Below are positions 1 through 5,331 of a stretch of DNA of 5,331 bases, in pieces. Every line of letters starts with the position of its first letter. Position 1 is the first letter of the stretch. A model generated the notes under the pieces. That model was given only the letters and a program-made list of their open reading frames with translations, ran no database searches and was not told where the DNA came from. This DNA comes from Methylocystaceae bacterium UBA5192 (GTDB lineage: Bacteria > Pseudomonadota > Alphaproteobacteria > Rhizobiales > Beijerinckiaceae), in contig DHWC01000075.1 in the NCBI GenBank assembly GCA_002412985.1, forward strand, positions 3,596 through 8,926, in the 5' to 3' direction. The translations under genes and the position numbers were made by a program.

Positions 1-1284
1 AATTACTGGGGCCATAACGCCATTATCCGCGTTGACGCCTTCGCACATCATTGCGGTCTTCCAGATCTCCGCGGCCGTCCGCCCTGGGGCGGCCATATTC
101 TCAGCCATGACTTTGTTGAAGCAGCGCTCATCCGTCGCGCAGGCTACGCCGTTTATATGCTGCCGACATTGGGCGGATCATATGAAGAAAGCCCACCCTC
201 ATTAATCGATGTCTCAATCCGCGACCGACGCTGGTGTCAGGGAAACTTACAACACTCCCGTATCCTTTTTGCCGCCGGTTTGCATTGGGCGACGCGTCAG
301 CATTTTTTAACTGGCATATTTGGTTATCTCACATCGCCGCTATGGCTCATGCAACTCCTCGTCGGCATCGTGATCGTTATTCAAGCCAGCTATCTTAAGC
401 CAGAATATTTTACGAGCGATTTTTCCTTATTCCCAACATTTCCTCGCTTTGACGCCGAACGGTCGCTTGAGCTTTTCGCTTTGACGATGAGCATTTTGCT
501 TGCGCCGAAATTTTTTGGCCTATTAGCCGCCATTTACGAACCTGAAACGCGCAAAGGCTCCGGCGGCGCGATCATGTTGCTCATTTCAACCTTATTTGAA
601 ATTGTTCTCTCTGCGCTTCTTGCGCCGATCATGATGCTCATCCAAACCGGCCATGTAGCGCAAATTATCTTTGGGTTTGATACTGGTTGGGATCCGCAGC
701 GCCGGGATGATGGCTCCGTTCCCCTCATTGATATTATTCGTCGTCACCGCTCACATGTCTTACTTGGCGTCATCACACTTTTTGCCGGCATGCTGATCTC
801 GCCATCGCTTGTCGCTTGGATGTCGCCAACAATCGCCGGGCTTATCTTAGCGATTCCTCTTTCTTGGCTGACTAGCCAGCGCTGGCTCGGCCTTGTTTTT
901 CGTCGCGCCGGCGTATTAACAACGCCAGAAGAAACAACAACGCCCTCCATTGCAAAACGCGGCAAAGCCTTATCCAAGTCGCTTGCTCGCGCAGAAGAAG
1001 ATGAAGTCAACGGCGTTCTTGCAATACACGCTGATCCAGAATTACGCGCTGCGCATGAAGCCTGGCTGCCAATCCGTAAGCCGCGTCAACGCGGCGTTAT
1101 TTCCGCAGACCGCGCCATTGCGGAGGCAAAACTTGCCGACGCAGAAACAATCGACGACGCTGTACAATGGCTCAATCGCGGCGAGCGCATTGTCGCGCTT
1201 TCTGACCGCGCATTGATTGGGATGATCGCACGGCTGCCTCAGCGCCCGCAGCCAGCGGCAGACAATCCAAGAGCCGCAGAGTGA
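1..1284 (+). CDS. opgH: Glucans biosynthesis glucosyltransferase H, C-terminal part (5' truncated by window)
   Basis: OpgH (MdoH) is an inner-membrane family 2 glycosyltransferase that builds the beta-glucan backbone of osmoregulated periplasmic glucans from UDP-glucose on the cytoplasmic side. The frame is open from base 1, so 427 residues are visible and the N-terminal membrane helices and first catalytic Asp motifs lie outside. The visible part begins in the catalytic domain with NYWGHNAIIR. Next come SHDFVEAAL (residues 35-43; Asp37 is the likely catalytic base of the HDxxEA motif) and RDRRWCQGN (residues 74-82; the RxxRW product-binding motif). Hydrophobic membrane segments follow at about residues 103-132, 156-180, 187-225 and 250-292. 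The last ~120 residues form a soluble tail, including a stretch around AIAEAKLADAETIDDAVQWL, that resembles the usual OpgH C-terminus, so the 3' end seems intact. An internal ATG at 157 is not the real start because the homology runs through it. The stop overlaps the next gene by 4 bases. OpgG, its usual partner, is not in the window. Confidence 0.93.
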   Translation, partial: NYWGHNAIIRVDAFAHHCGLPDLRGRPPWGGHILSHDFVEAALIRRAGYAVYMLPTLGGSYEESPPSLIDVSIRDRRWCQGNLQHSRILFAAGLHWATRQHFLTGIFGYLTSPLWLMQLLVGIVIVIQASYLKPEYFTSDFSLFPTFPRFDAERSLELFALTMSILLAPKFFGLLAAIYEPETRKGSGGAIMLLISTLFEIVLSALLAPIMMLIQTGHVAQIIFGFDTGWDPQRRDDGSVPLIDIIRRHRSHVLLGVITLFAGMLISPSLVAWMSPTIAGLILAIPLSWLTSQRWLGLVFRRAGVLTTPEETTTPSIAKRGKALSKSLARAEEDEVNGVLAIHADPELRAAHEAWLPIRKPRQRGVISADRAIAEAKLADAETIDDAVQWLNRGERIVALSDRALIGMIARLPQRPQPAADNPRAAE

Positions 1285-1625
1285 AATATATCTATAAAAT
1301 TACCTCTTGTGACGCCTGGCGCACCGCAGAAACGGCAGGGATTTTTTTCGGCTCTGGAATCGATCTTTCAGATGGCTACATCCATTTTTCAACAGCGCAA
1401 CAGGCTGAAGAAACAGCAGCCAAACATTTTTCCGGGCTAACGGATCTACTTCTGATCCGAGTTGAGGCCAGCCGACTTGGCGCAGCGCTAAAATGGGAAG
1501 TCTCTCGAGGAGGAGAGAAATTCCCGCATCTCTACGCGCCACTCATGCTAAAAGATGTCGAATGCGTATCGCCTCTAAAGCTACGCGCAGATCATCGCCA
1601 TGACTTTACAGGTCTGCTGAAATGA
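1281..1625 (+). CDS. DUF952 family protein
   Basis: This small protein of 114 residues belongs to the DUF952 family, whose biochemical role is unknown to me. Family hallmarks are visible: an N-terminal YIYKI strand, DLSDGYIHFSTAQQ (residues 28-41, with His35 and Ser37), AAKHFSG (46-52), LRWE-like LKWEVSRGG (70-78) and FPHLYAPL (81-88). No signal peptide or membrane segment is seen. I chose the GTG start at 1281 because it places the family N-terminus correctly and overlaps the opgH stop as GTGA, which is typical of translational coupling. No strong ribosome binding site precedes it. Its own stop overlaps the pyrD start as ATGA. From general knowledge, DUF952 genes often sit directly before pyrD in Hyphomicrobiales, and I recall the family being placed in the ADP-ribosyltransferase-like fold clan. 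Neither point proves a function. It could be a minor NAD-related enzyme or a non-enzymatic relic of that fold. Confidence 0.9.
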   Translation: MKYIYKITSCDAWRTAETAGIFFGSGIDLSDGYIHFSTAQQAEETAAKHFSGLTDLLLIRVEASRLGAALKWEVSRGGEKFPHLYAPLMLKDVECVSPLKLRADHRHDFTGLLK

Positions 1626-2683
1626 TCAGCATGTATAAATTCGCAAAGCCATTCCTCCACTTACTCGATGCAGAAGACGCACACCAGGCGACAATTGCGC
1701 TACTCAAATTCTTACCTCGCCTCAAGCCGCCGCAGGATAATCCAAATCTTACTGTGCAAACATTCGGTCTTTCCTTTCCTAACCCCATAGGATTGGCTGC
1801 AGGGTTTGATAAGGATGCCGAAGTTTTTGAGGCAATGCTCACGCTTGGGTTTGGTTTTGTTGAAGTTGGCACGCTCACGCCGAGAGCGCAGCCCGGAAAC
1901 CCACGTCCCCGCGCCTTTCGGCTGACGCCCGATCGGGGCGTGATTAACCGTTACGGGTTTAATAATCACGGTCATGCGCCAGCTCGCGCGCGGTTAGAGC
2001 GATATCGCCAATCAGGCATTATTGGCGTTAATATCGGAGCAAATAAAGACGCAACAGATCGTATCCAAGATTATGTCGCCGGTATTGACGCTTTTGCGAC
2101 TGTAGCAAGTTATTTCACCATAAATGTCAGCTCTCCCAACACGCCCGGCCTAAGAGACTTGCAAGAGCCCAAGATGTTAACGGAGTTGCTCGCGCGTATT
2201 ATCGAAATACGGAATAAGCAAAATTTCTATAAACCAATTCTGTTAAAGATTGCGCCCGATCTCTCTTATGCGCAGCTTGATGATATTGTTCATGTCGCAC
2301 GAACGCGTGGCGTTGATGGTATGATTGTATCAAACACCACCCTTGCGCGGCCAACTATGCTTAAATCTCCCTATCGAGAGGAGGCAGGCGGTTTATCGGG
2401 CGCTCCGCTCTTTAACGCATCAACCCGGATCCTCGCGCAAACCTATCTGCGCGTTGAAAATCAATTTCCATTAATTGGCGTTGGCGGCATTGATAGCCCG
2501 GAAACCGCCCGCATAAAAATTGAAGCTGGCGCGACGTTGATCCAACTCTACTCAGCCCTCATTTACGAAGGTCACGAGCTGATTGAGAAAATAAAAAATG
2601 ACTTATCGCAAACGCTTCAGCGCGAGGGGATTCCGCTTTCCGAACTTGTAGGACGCCAGGCGAGACGCTACGCACAATCATAA
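1622..2683 (+). CDS. pyrD: Dihydroorotate dehydrogenase (quinone), class 2
   Basis: PyrD oxidises dihydroorotate to orotate, the fourth step of de novo pyrimidine synthesis, using FMN and passing electrons to membrane quinone. The product has 353 residues, the usual class 2 length. Residues 1 to ~45 form the amphipathic helical extension that marks the membrane-associated class 2 type. The barrel carries GLAAGFDKDAE (57-67), VEVGTLTPRAQPGNPRPR (80-97), NRYGFNN (109-115), NIGANK (137-142) and NVSSPNTPGLRDL (168-180). By comparison with the E. coli enzyme, Ser171 is the catalytic base and Asn168 and Asn173 bind substrate. Further motifs are LLKIAPD (207-213), SNTT (237-240), GGLSGAPL (256-263), VGGI (287-290) and LIQLYSALIYEG (306-317). 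All key residues are present, so the enzyme should be active. The ATG at 1622 overlaps the preceding stop and has AGG 9 bases upstream. An ATG at 1631 is possible but has no clear binding site. No other pyr genes are nearby. Confidence 0.97.
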   Translation: MISMYKFAKPFLHLLDAEDAHQATIALLKFLPRLKPPQDNPNLTVQTFGLSFPNPIGLAAGFDKDAEVFEAMLTLGFGFVEVGTLTPRAQPGNPRPRAFRLTPDRGVINRYGFNNHGHAPARARLERYRQSGIIGVNIGANKDATDRIQDYVAGIDAFATVASYFTINVSSPNTPGLRDLQEPKMLTELLARIIEIRNKQNFYKPILLKIAPDLSYAQLDDIVHVARTRGVDGMIVSNTTLARPTMLKSPYREEAGGLSGAPLFNASTRILAQTYLRVENQFPLIGVGGIDSPETARIKIEAGATLIQLYSALIYEGHELIEKIKNDLSQTLQREGIPLSELVGRQARRYAQS

Positions 2684-2733
2684 CTTTCGCATTGCGATCC
2701 GAGATGATATTGCCGCTTACTTTATTCCTACAA

Positions 2734-2738
2734 AGAGG
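2734..2738 (+). promoter_or_regulatory. Ribosome binding site of the fae homologue
   Basis: AGAGG lies 8 bases before the ATG at 2747 and fixes this start. The 63-bp gap after pyrD contains no hairpin followed by a T-run, and I could not find a convincing -35/-10 pair. The gene may therefore be read from the upstream operon or from a weak or non-sigma70 promoter. Confidence 0.7.
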
Positions 2739-2746
2739 TTTCCACG

Positions 2747-3289
2747 ATGAGCGAACATATTTGGCTAGCGACAGGCGAAGCAACCGTACTTGCGGCTGAA
2801 GGGCAATTTACTGACGCCATGCCAGAGGTGTTGATCGGCGATGTAAAAGGACCCGTCGGTCATGCTTTTGCAGGCATGACAGGACAAGTTGCCGGACATC
2901 CCCGCATGTTTGTTATTCGCGACCTCAATCAACAAGTCCGCCCCGCCACAATGATGACGACAAAAATGACGGTGAAGTCAGAGGCTTATGTTGAACTGCT
3001 TGGCGGCATCGTTCAAGCCGCGACAGGCGACGCGATTGTTGATTGTCTCGCGGAAGGCGTCATTCCAAAAACGCAGGTCAATGATCTATGCATGATCATC
3101 ATGGTTTGGCTTGATCCCCGCTGCGCAACAGACGCTAATCTTGATAAAAAGGACCTCTATCGCACCAATTACGAAGCCACGAAGCTTGCTATTGCCCGCG
3201 CTTTGAATGGCCAGCCCACTGCTGACGAACTCATCGCTAATCGCAAAAACATTTCTCATTACGCCCTTGAGGATGTTTTCGAAGACTAG
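2747..3289 (+). CDS. Formaldehyde-activating enzyme (Fae) family protein, divergent paralogue type
   Basis: Fae condenses formaldehyde with tetrahydromethanopterin to methylene-H4MPT in the cytoplasm of methylotrophs. This 180-residue protein matches the family along its length: TGEA (9-12), GPVGHAFAGM (35-44), RPATMMTTKMTV (65-76), LAEGVIPKTQVNDL (101-114), and the strong C-terminal signature NYEATKLAIARALNGQP (141-157) followed by RKNISH (166-171). Against the Fae sequences I remember, it is about ten residues longer. At the position of the catalytic His (archaeal His17, in the EVAHIDL context) it has Met25 (DAMPEVLIG). The GPAQ motif is GIVQ here, with its Gln kept as Gln90. It is therefore a clear Fae-fold protein but probably not the housekeeping Fae; it resembles the divergent paralogues (Fae2/Fae3 type) whose role is unsettled. 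It may bind a pterin or formaldehyde, or act differently. No signal peptide is seen. It has a good ribosome binding site and stands between pyrD and rpsA, with no other H4MPT-pathway gene in view. Confidence 0.88.
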   Translation: MSEHIWLATGEATVLAAEGQFTDAMPEVLIGDVKGPVGHAFAGMTGQVAGHPRMFVIRDLNQQVRPATMMTTKMTVKSEAYVELLGGIVQAATGDAIVDCLAEGVIPKTQVNDLCMIIMVWLDPRCATDANLDKKDLYRTNYEATKLAIARALNGQPTADELIANRKNISHYALEDVFED

Positions 3290-3338
3290 CCCCGTCATTT
3301 TCTCAAGCTAAGCCTCGCAGACCGGGCTCAAGTAAGGC

Positions 3339-3367
3339 TTGTCGCCGCCCTGTGAGACTGCTATGAC
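3339..3367 (+). promoter_or_regulatory. Candidate sigma70-type promoter upstream of rpsA
   Basis: TTGTCG (3339-3344) and TATGAC (3362-3367) are separated by exactly 17 bases, and each matches the sigma70 consensus at four of six positions. Transcription would start near 3374. The bases just after the -10 are GC-rich (CTGCCCG), a discriminator type associated with stringent control of translation genes. The site overlaps the inverted repeats described separately, so promoter and full-length RNA structure are partly competing readings. It is a visual match only. Confidence 0.35.
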
Positions 3368-3464
3368 CTGCCCGCGCGCGGGGCCTTACGTCCCGTGCGC
3401 AATCATTGGGTTTCCATCCTTCGGGCCGCGCCGGCCAGGTCAACTTTAGGCCTATTGTCTCACG
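3351..3464 (+). ncRNA. Candidate structured RNA or leader element upstream of rpsA: three nested helices
   Basis: Three nested complementary segments occur in this 114-base stretch. The outer helix pairs GTGAGAC (3352-3358) with GTCTCAC (3457-3463), plus a wobble pair at 3351/3464. The middle helix pairs TGACCTG (3364-3370) with CAGGTCA (3436-3442). The inner hairpin pairs 3374-3384 with 3390-3400, 11 base pairs including two G-T wobbles, around the loop CTTAC. A smaller hairpin GGCC/GGCC (3424-3427 with 3433-3436) is an alternative to the end of the middle helix. If transcribed as one RNA this forms a long interrupted rod. It could be the 5' part of the rpsA leader or an independent small RNA. 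A rod with a closing stem and an internal bubble recalls 6S RNA in outline, but it is shorter than usual and I cannot recognise 6S sequence. Folding alone does not prove an RNA gene. Confidence 0.45.
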
Positions 3465-3468
3465 CTCA

Positions 3469-3513
3469 AGCGTTTAAGAGACATCCGATCGTTGGAAATC
3501 TTCTTGTAACGCT
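3469..3513 (+). promoter_or_regulatory. Long interrupted hairpin in the rpsA leader
   Basis: AGCGTT (3469-3474) pairs with AACGCT (3508-3513). Inside it, AAGAG (3476-3480) pairs with TTCTT (3501-3505), and TCCGA (3484-3488) pairs with TTGGA (3492-3496) around a three-base loop; the two inner helices each include one G-T wobble. This gives a stacked hairpin immediately after the outer helix of the upstream element. There is no T-run, so it is not an intrinsic terminator. It is plausibly part of a structured rpsA 5' untranslated region. Confidence 0.4.
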
Positions 3514-3526
3514 AACCCCGCCGGCG

Positions 3527-3552
3527 CCTGCCCATTTAGGGCTTTTCAGGAG
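3527..3552 (+). promoter_or_regulatory. rpsA Shine-Dalgarno with a possible masking hairpin
   Basis: The Shine-Dalgarno AGGAG (3548-3552) lies 5 bases before the rpsA ATG, close but strong. CCTG (3527-3530) can pair with CAGG (3547-3550), hiding part of it, and CCC (3531-3533) stacks on this by pairing with GGG (3539-3541) around the loop ATTTA. Alternatively GCCC/GGGC (3530-3533 with 3539-3542) forms a four-pair stem followed by TTTT. Translational autocontrol by S1 binding its own structured leader is established in E. coli; a similar role here is inference. Confidence 0.45.
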
Positions 3553-3557
3553 AACAT

Positions 3558-5306
3558 ATGTCCGTAACGACCGAGCGCGCGCCAACGCGCGAAGATTTTG
3601 CTGCCCTCCTCAATGAAAGCTATGGCGATAGCGAAGCTTTTGAGGGATCCGTCATCAAGGGCCGCGTTGTCGCAATTGAAAAAGACGTGGCTGTAATTGA
3701 TATCGGATTAAAAACCGAAGGTCGCGTAGCCTTAAAAGAATTCACCGGATATGGACGCGATCCCGCGCCAAAGATTGGCGAAGAAGTCGAAGTCTATCTG
3801 GAGCGTGTTGAAAACGCACTGGGCGAAGCTGTTATCTCTCGTGACAAAGCCCGTCGCGAAGAAAGTTGGGTTAAGCTCGAGAAAGCTTTTGAAACCAACG
3901 AAAAAGTTGATGGCGTGATCTTCAACCAAGTCAAGGGCGGGTTCACGGTTGACCTTGATGGAGCCGTTGCATTCCTACCTCGAAGCCAGGTCGATATTCG
4001 CCCTATTCGCGACGCTGGCCCCTTGATGAACGTGCCACAACCTTTCCACATCCTGAAAATGGATCGTCGTCGCGGCAATATCGTTGTGTCTCGCCGAACT
4101 GTATTGGAAGAAAGTCGCGCTGAACAACGTCACGAGATCGTCGCCAACCTTGAAGAAGGTCAAGTCATCGACGGCGTTGTAAAGAACATCACGGATTACG
4201 GCGCCTTCGTCGATCTCGGCGGCATCGACGGCTTGCTGCATGTCACCGACGTTGCTTGGCGTCGCGTCAACCATCCTTCTGAGGTGCTGACAATCGGTCA
4301 GACGGTCAAGGTTAGAATCATCAAGATCAACCATGACACCCATCGCATCTCACTGGGCATGAAGCAGCTGCTGGAAGATCCATGGCAGGGCATTGAAGCT
4401 AAATATCCGTTGGGCGCGAAGTTCCATGGACGCGTGACCAATATAACGGACTACGGCGCTTTTGTTGAATTGGAGCCCGGTATTGAAGGACTGGTCCATG
4501 TCTCAGAAATGAGCTGGACAAAGAAAAATGCGCATCCAGGCAAGATTGTCTCAACGAGCCAAGAAGTTGATGTGCAGATTCTTGAAGTAGATCCGTCAAA
4601 GCGTCGGATTTCTTTAGGCCTCAAACAGACCATCCAAAATCCATGGGAAGGCTTTGCTGAAAAATATCCTGTTGGCGCAACTGTTACGGGCGAAGTCAAG
4701 AACAAGACTGAATTTGGTCTATTCATCGGCCTCGACGGCGATGTTGACGGCATGGTTCATCTTTCAGACCTGGATTGGAATCGTCCTGGCGAACAAGTCA
4801 TTGATGACTACAAGAAAGGCGACATGATCACCGCTCAAGTTCTCGACGTTGATGTTGAGAAGGAGCGTATTTCACTTGGCGTCAAGCAGCTTGCCGGCGA
4901 TCCCTTCGCCAGCGTAGGCGCGACTGAGGAAGGCGGCGACGTTAAGAAAGGCGCCGTTGTGACCTGTGAGATCATCGAGGTGAAAGAATCCGGAATCGAT
5001 GTCAAAATTTCTGGCACAGATTTAACAACCTTCATCAAACGCAGTGAGCTTGCTCGCGATCGAACTGATCAGCGAACTGAACGCTTTGCTGTTGGCGAAA
5101 AGGTTGATGCCCGCGTCACCTTGTTTGATCGTAAAGCGCGTAAAGTCGCTGTTTCGATCAAGGCTTTGGAAGTCGCTGAGGAAAAAGAAGCGATCGCCCA
5201 ATATGGCTCCGCCGACTCAGGCGCCTCGCTTGGCGATATTCTTGGCGCCGCTTTGAAAGCGCGTGACGATACGCCGAAGAAAGCCAAAAAGTCAGACGAA
5301 GAATAA
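3558..5306 (+). CDS. rpsA: 30S ribosomal protein S1
   Basis: S1 binds mRNA on the small ribosomal subunit and helps initiate translation of transcripts with structured or weak leaders. The product has 582 residues, slightly longer than the ~557 of E. coli and close to other alphaproteobacterial S1 proteins. Six S1 (OB-fold) domains can be placed at about residues 28-97, 115-180, 200-269, 286-356, 373-444 and 464-534. Domains 1 and 2, which dock S1 on the ribosome, are divergent as usual. Domains 3-5 carry the typical repeats KNITDYGAFVDL (209-220), TNITDYGAFVEL (294-305) and KNKTEFGLFIGL (381-392), each followed by a D/EGLLHVTD-like segment and an RISLGxKQ ending. The C-terminal tail (about 565-582) is lysine and acid rich. 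The ATG at 3558 has a strong AGGAG. In alphaproteobacteria cmk usually precedes rpsA and ihfB often follows; here a Fae homologue lies upstream and the downstream side is cut off. Confidence 0.98.
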   Translation: MSVTTERAPTREDFAALLNESYGDSEAFEGSVIKGRVVAIEKDVAVIDIGLKTEGRVALKEFTGYGRDPAPKIGEEVEVYLERVENALGEAVISRDKARREESWVKLEKAFETNEKVDGVIFNQVKGGFTVDLDGAVAFLPRSQVDIRPIRDAGPLMNVPQPFHILKMDRRRGNIVVSRRTVLEESRAEQRHEIVANLEEGQVIDGVVKNITDYGAFVDLGGIDGLLHVTDVAWRRVNHPSEVLTIGQTVKVRIIKINHDTHRISLGMKQLLEDPWQGIEAKYPLGAKFHGRVTNITDYGAFVELEPGIEGLVHVSEMSWTKKNAHPGKIVSTSQEVDVQILEVDPSKRRISLGLKQTIQNPWEGFAEKYPVGATVTGEVKNKTEFGLFIGLDGDVDGMVHLSDLDWNRPGEQVIDDYKKGDMITAQVLDVDVEKERISLGVKQLAGDPFASVGATEEGGDVKKGAVVTCEIIEVKESGIDVKISGTDLTTFIKRSELARDRTDQRTERFAVGEKVDARVTLFDRKARKVAVSIKALEVAEEKEAIAQYGSADSGASLGDILGAALKARDDTPKKAKKSDEE

Positions 5307-5331
5307 ACCTTCTCGTCCCTAAACTTACTCC

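Noticed and set aside
2692..2726. TTGCGA (2692-2697) as a -35 box for the fae homologue.
   Set aside because: No acceptable -10 lies at 16-18 bases; the nearest AT-rich hexamer is too far downstream.
3310..3340. Inverted repeat AAGCCT/AGGCTT after fae as a terminator.
   Set aside because: The stem is only 6 bp with a 19-base loop and no T-run follows, so it does not look like an intrinsic terminator.
3363..3449. A 28-codon open frame (ATG at 3363, TAG at 3447) inside the rpsA upstream region, possibly a leader peptide.
   Set aside because: It has no good ribosome binding site, its ATG overlaps the candidate -10 box and its composition follows the GC-rich repeats. It is better explained by the structured element.
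3530..3546. GCCC-ATTTA-GGGC followed by TTTT as an intrinsic terminator or attenuator.
   Set aside because: The stem has only four pairs and the T-run four bases, and it sits directly before the rpsA Shine-Dalgarno. A role in translation control is more plausible.
3395..3616. A 73-codon GTG-started frame running into rpsA.
   Set aside because: It overlaps the well-supported rpsA start in another frame, shows no recognisable family and runs through the hairpins.
3975..4343. A 122-codon open frame on the minus strand within rpsA, and similar minus-strand frames elsewhere.
   Set aside because: They lie opposite well-conserved genes, have no family resemblance and are antisense shadows of coding sequence.
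4187..4462. Similar DNA segments near 4190 and 4440 as a nucleotide repeat.
   Set aside because: They encode the repeated ITDYGAF motif of S1 domains 3 and 4 and reflect protein domain duplication, not a separate DNA element.

Overview
The window appears to be chromosomal DNA from an alphaproteobacterium, probably of the Hyphomicrobiales type. The 582-residue six-domain S1 protein, the OpgH glucan synthase and the DUF952-pyrD gene pair all fit this. The formaldehyde-activating-enzyme homologue suggests a lineage with one-carbon (methylotrophic) metabolism. All real genes lie on the + strand, and there is no sign of mobile elements, CRISPR arrays or tRNA/rRNA genes. The genus cannot be named from this sequence alone.

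Layout. (1) Positions 1-1284 hold the 3' part of opgH (mdoH), a membrane glycosyltransferase making osmoregulated periplasmic glucans; its 5' end is outside the window. (2) Positions 1281-1625 encode a small DUF952 protein whose GTG start overlaps the opgH stop (GTGA). (3) Positions 1622-2683 encode PyrD, the class 2 quinone-linked dihydroorotate dehydrogenase, whose ATG overlaps the DUF952 stop (ATGA). These three genes look translationally coupled. (4) After 63 bp, 2747-3289 encodes a Fae-family protein that carries Met at the position I align with the catalytic His of Fae. (5) Positions 3290-3557 are non-coding and rich in structure. (6) Positions 3558-5306 encode ribosomal protein S1 (rpsA). 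The last 25 bases show nothing recognisable.

The genes serve different housekeeping roles: envelope glucan synthesis, pyrimidine synthesis, one-carbon metabolism or sensing, and translation. The most interesting part is the 268-bp fae-rpsA gap. It contains nested inverted repeats (a 7-bp, another 7-bp and an 11-bp helix), a promoter-like TTGTCG-N17-TATGAC embedded in them, a second long hairpin, and a hairpin that could mask the rpsA Shine-Dalgarno. Together these look like a regulated rpsA leader or a small structured RNA. The Fae paralogue lacking the catalytic His is the second point of interest. I see no wholly new multi-gene system.
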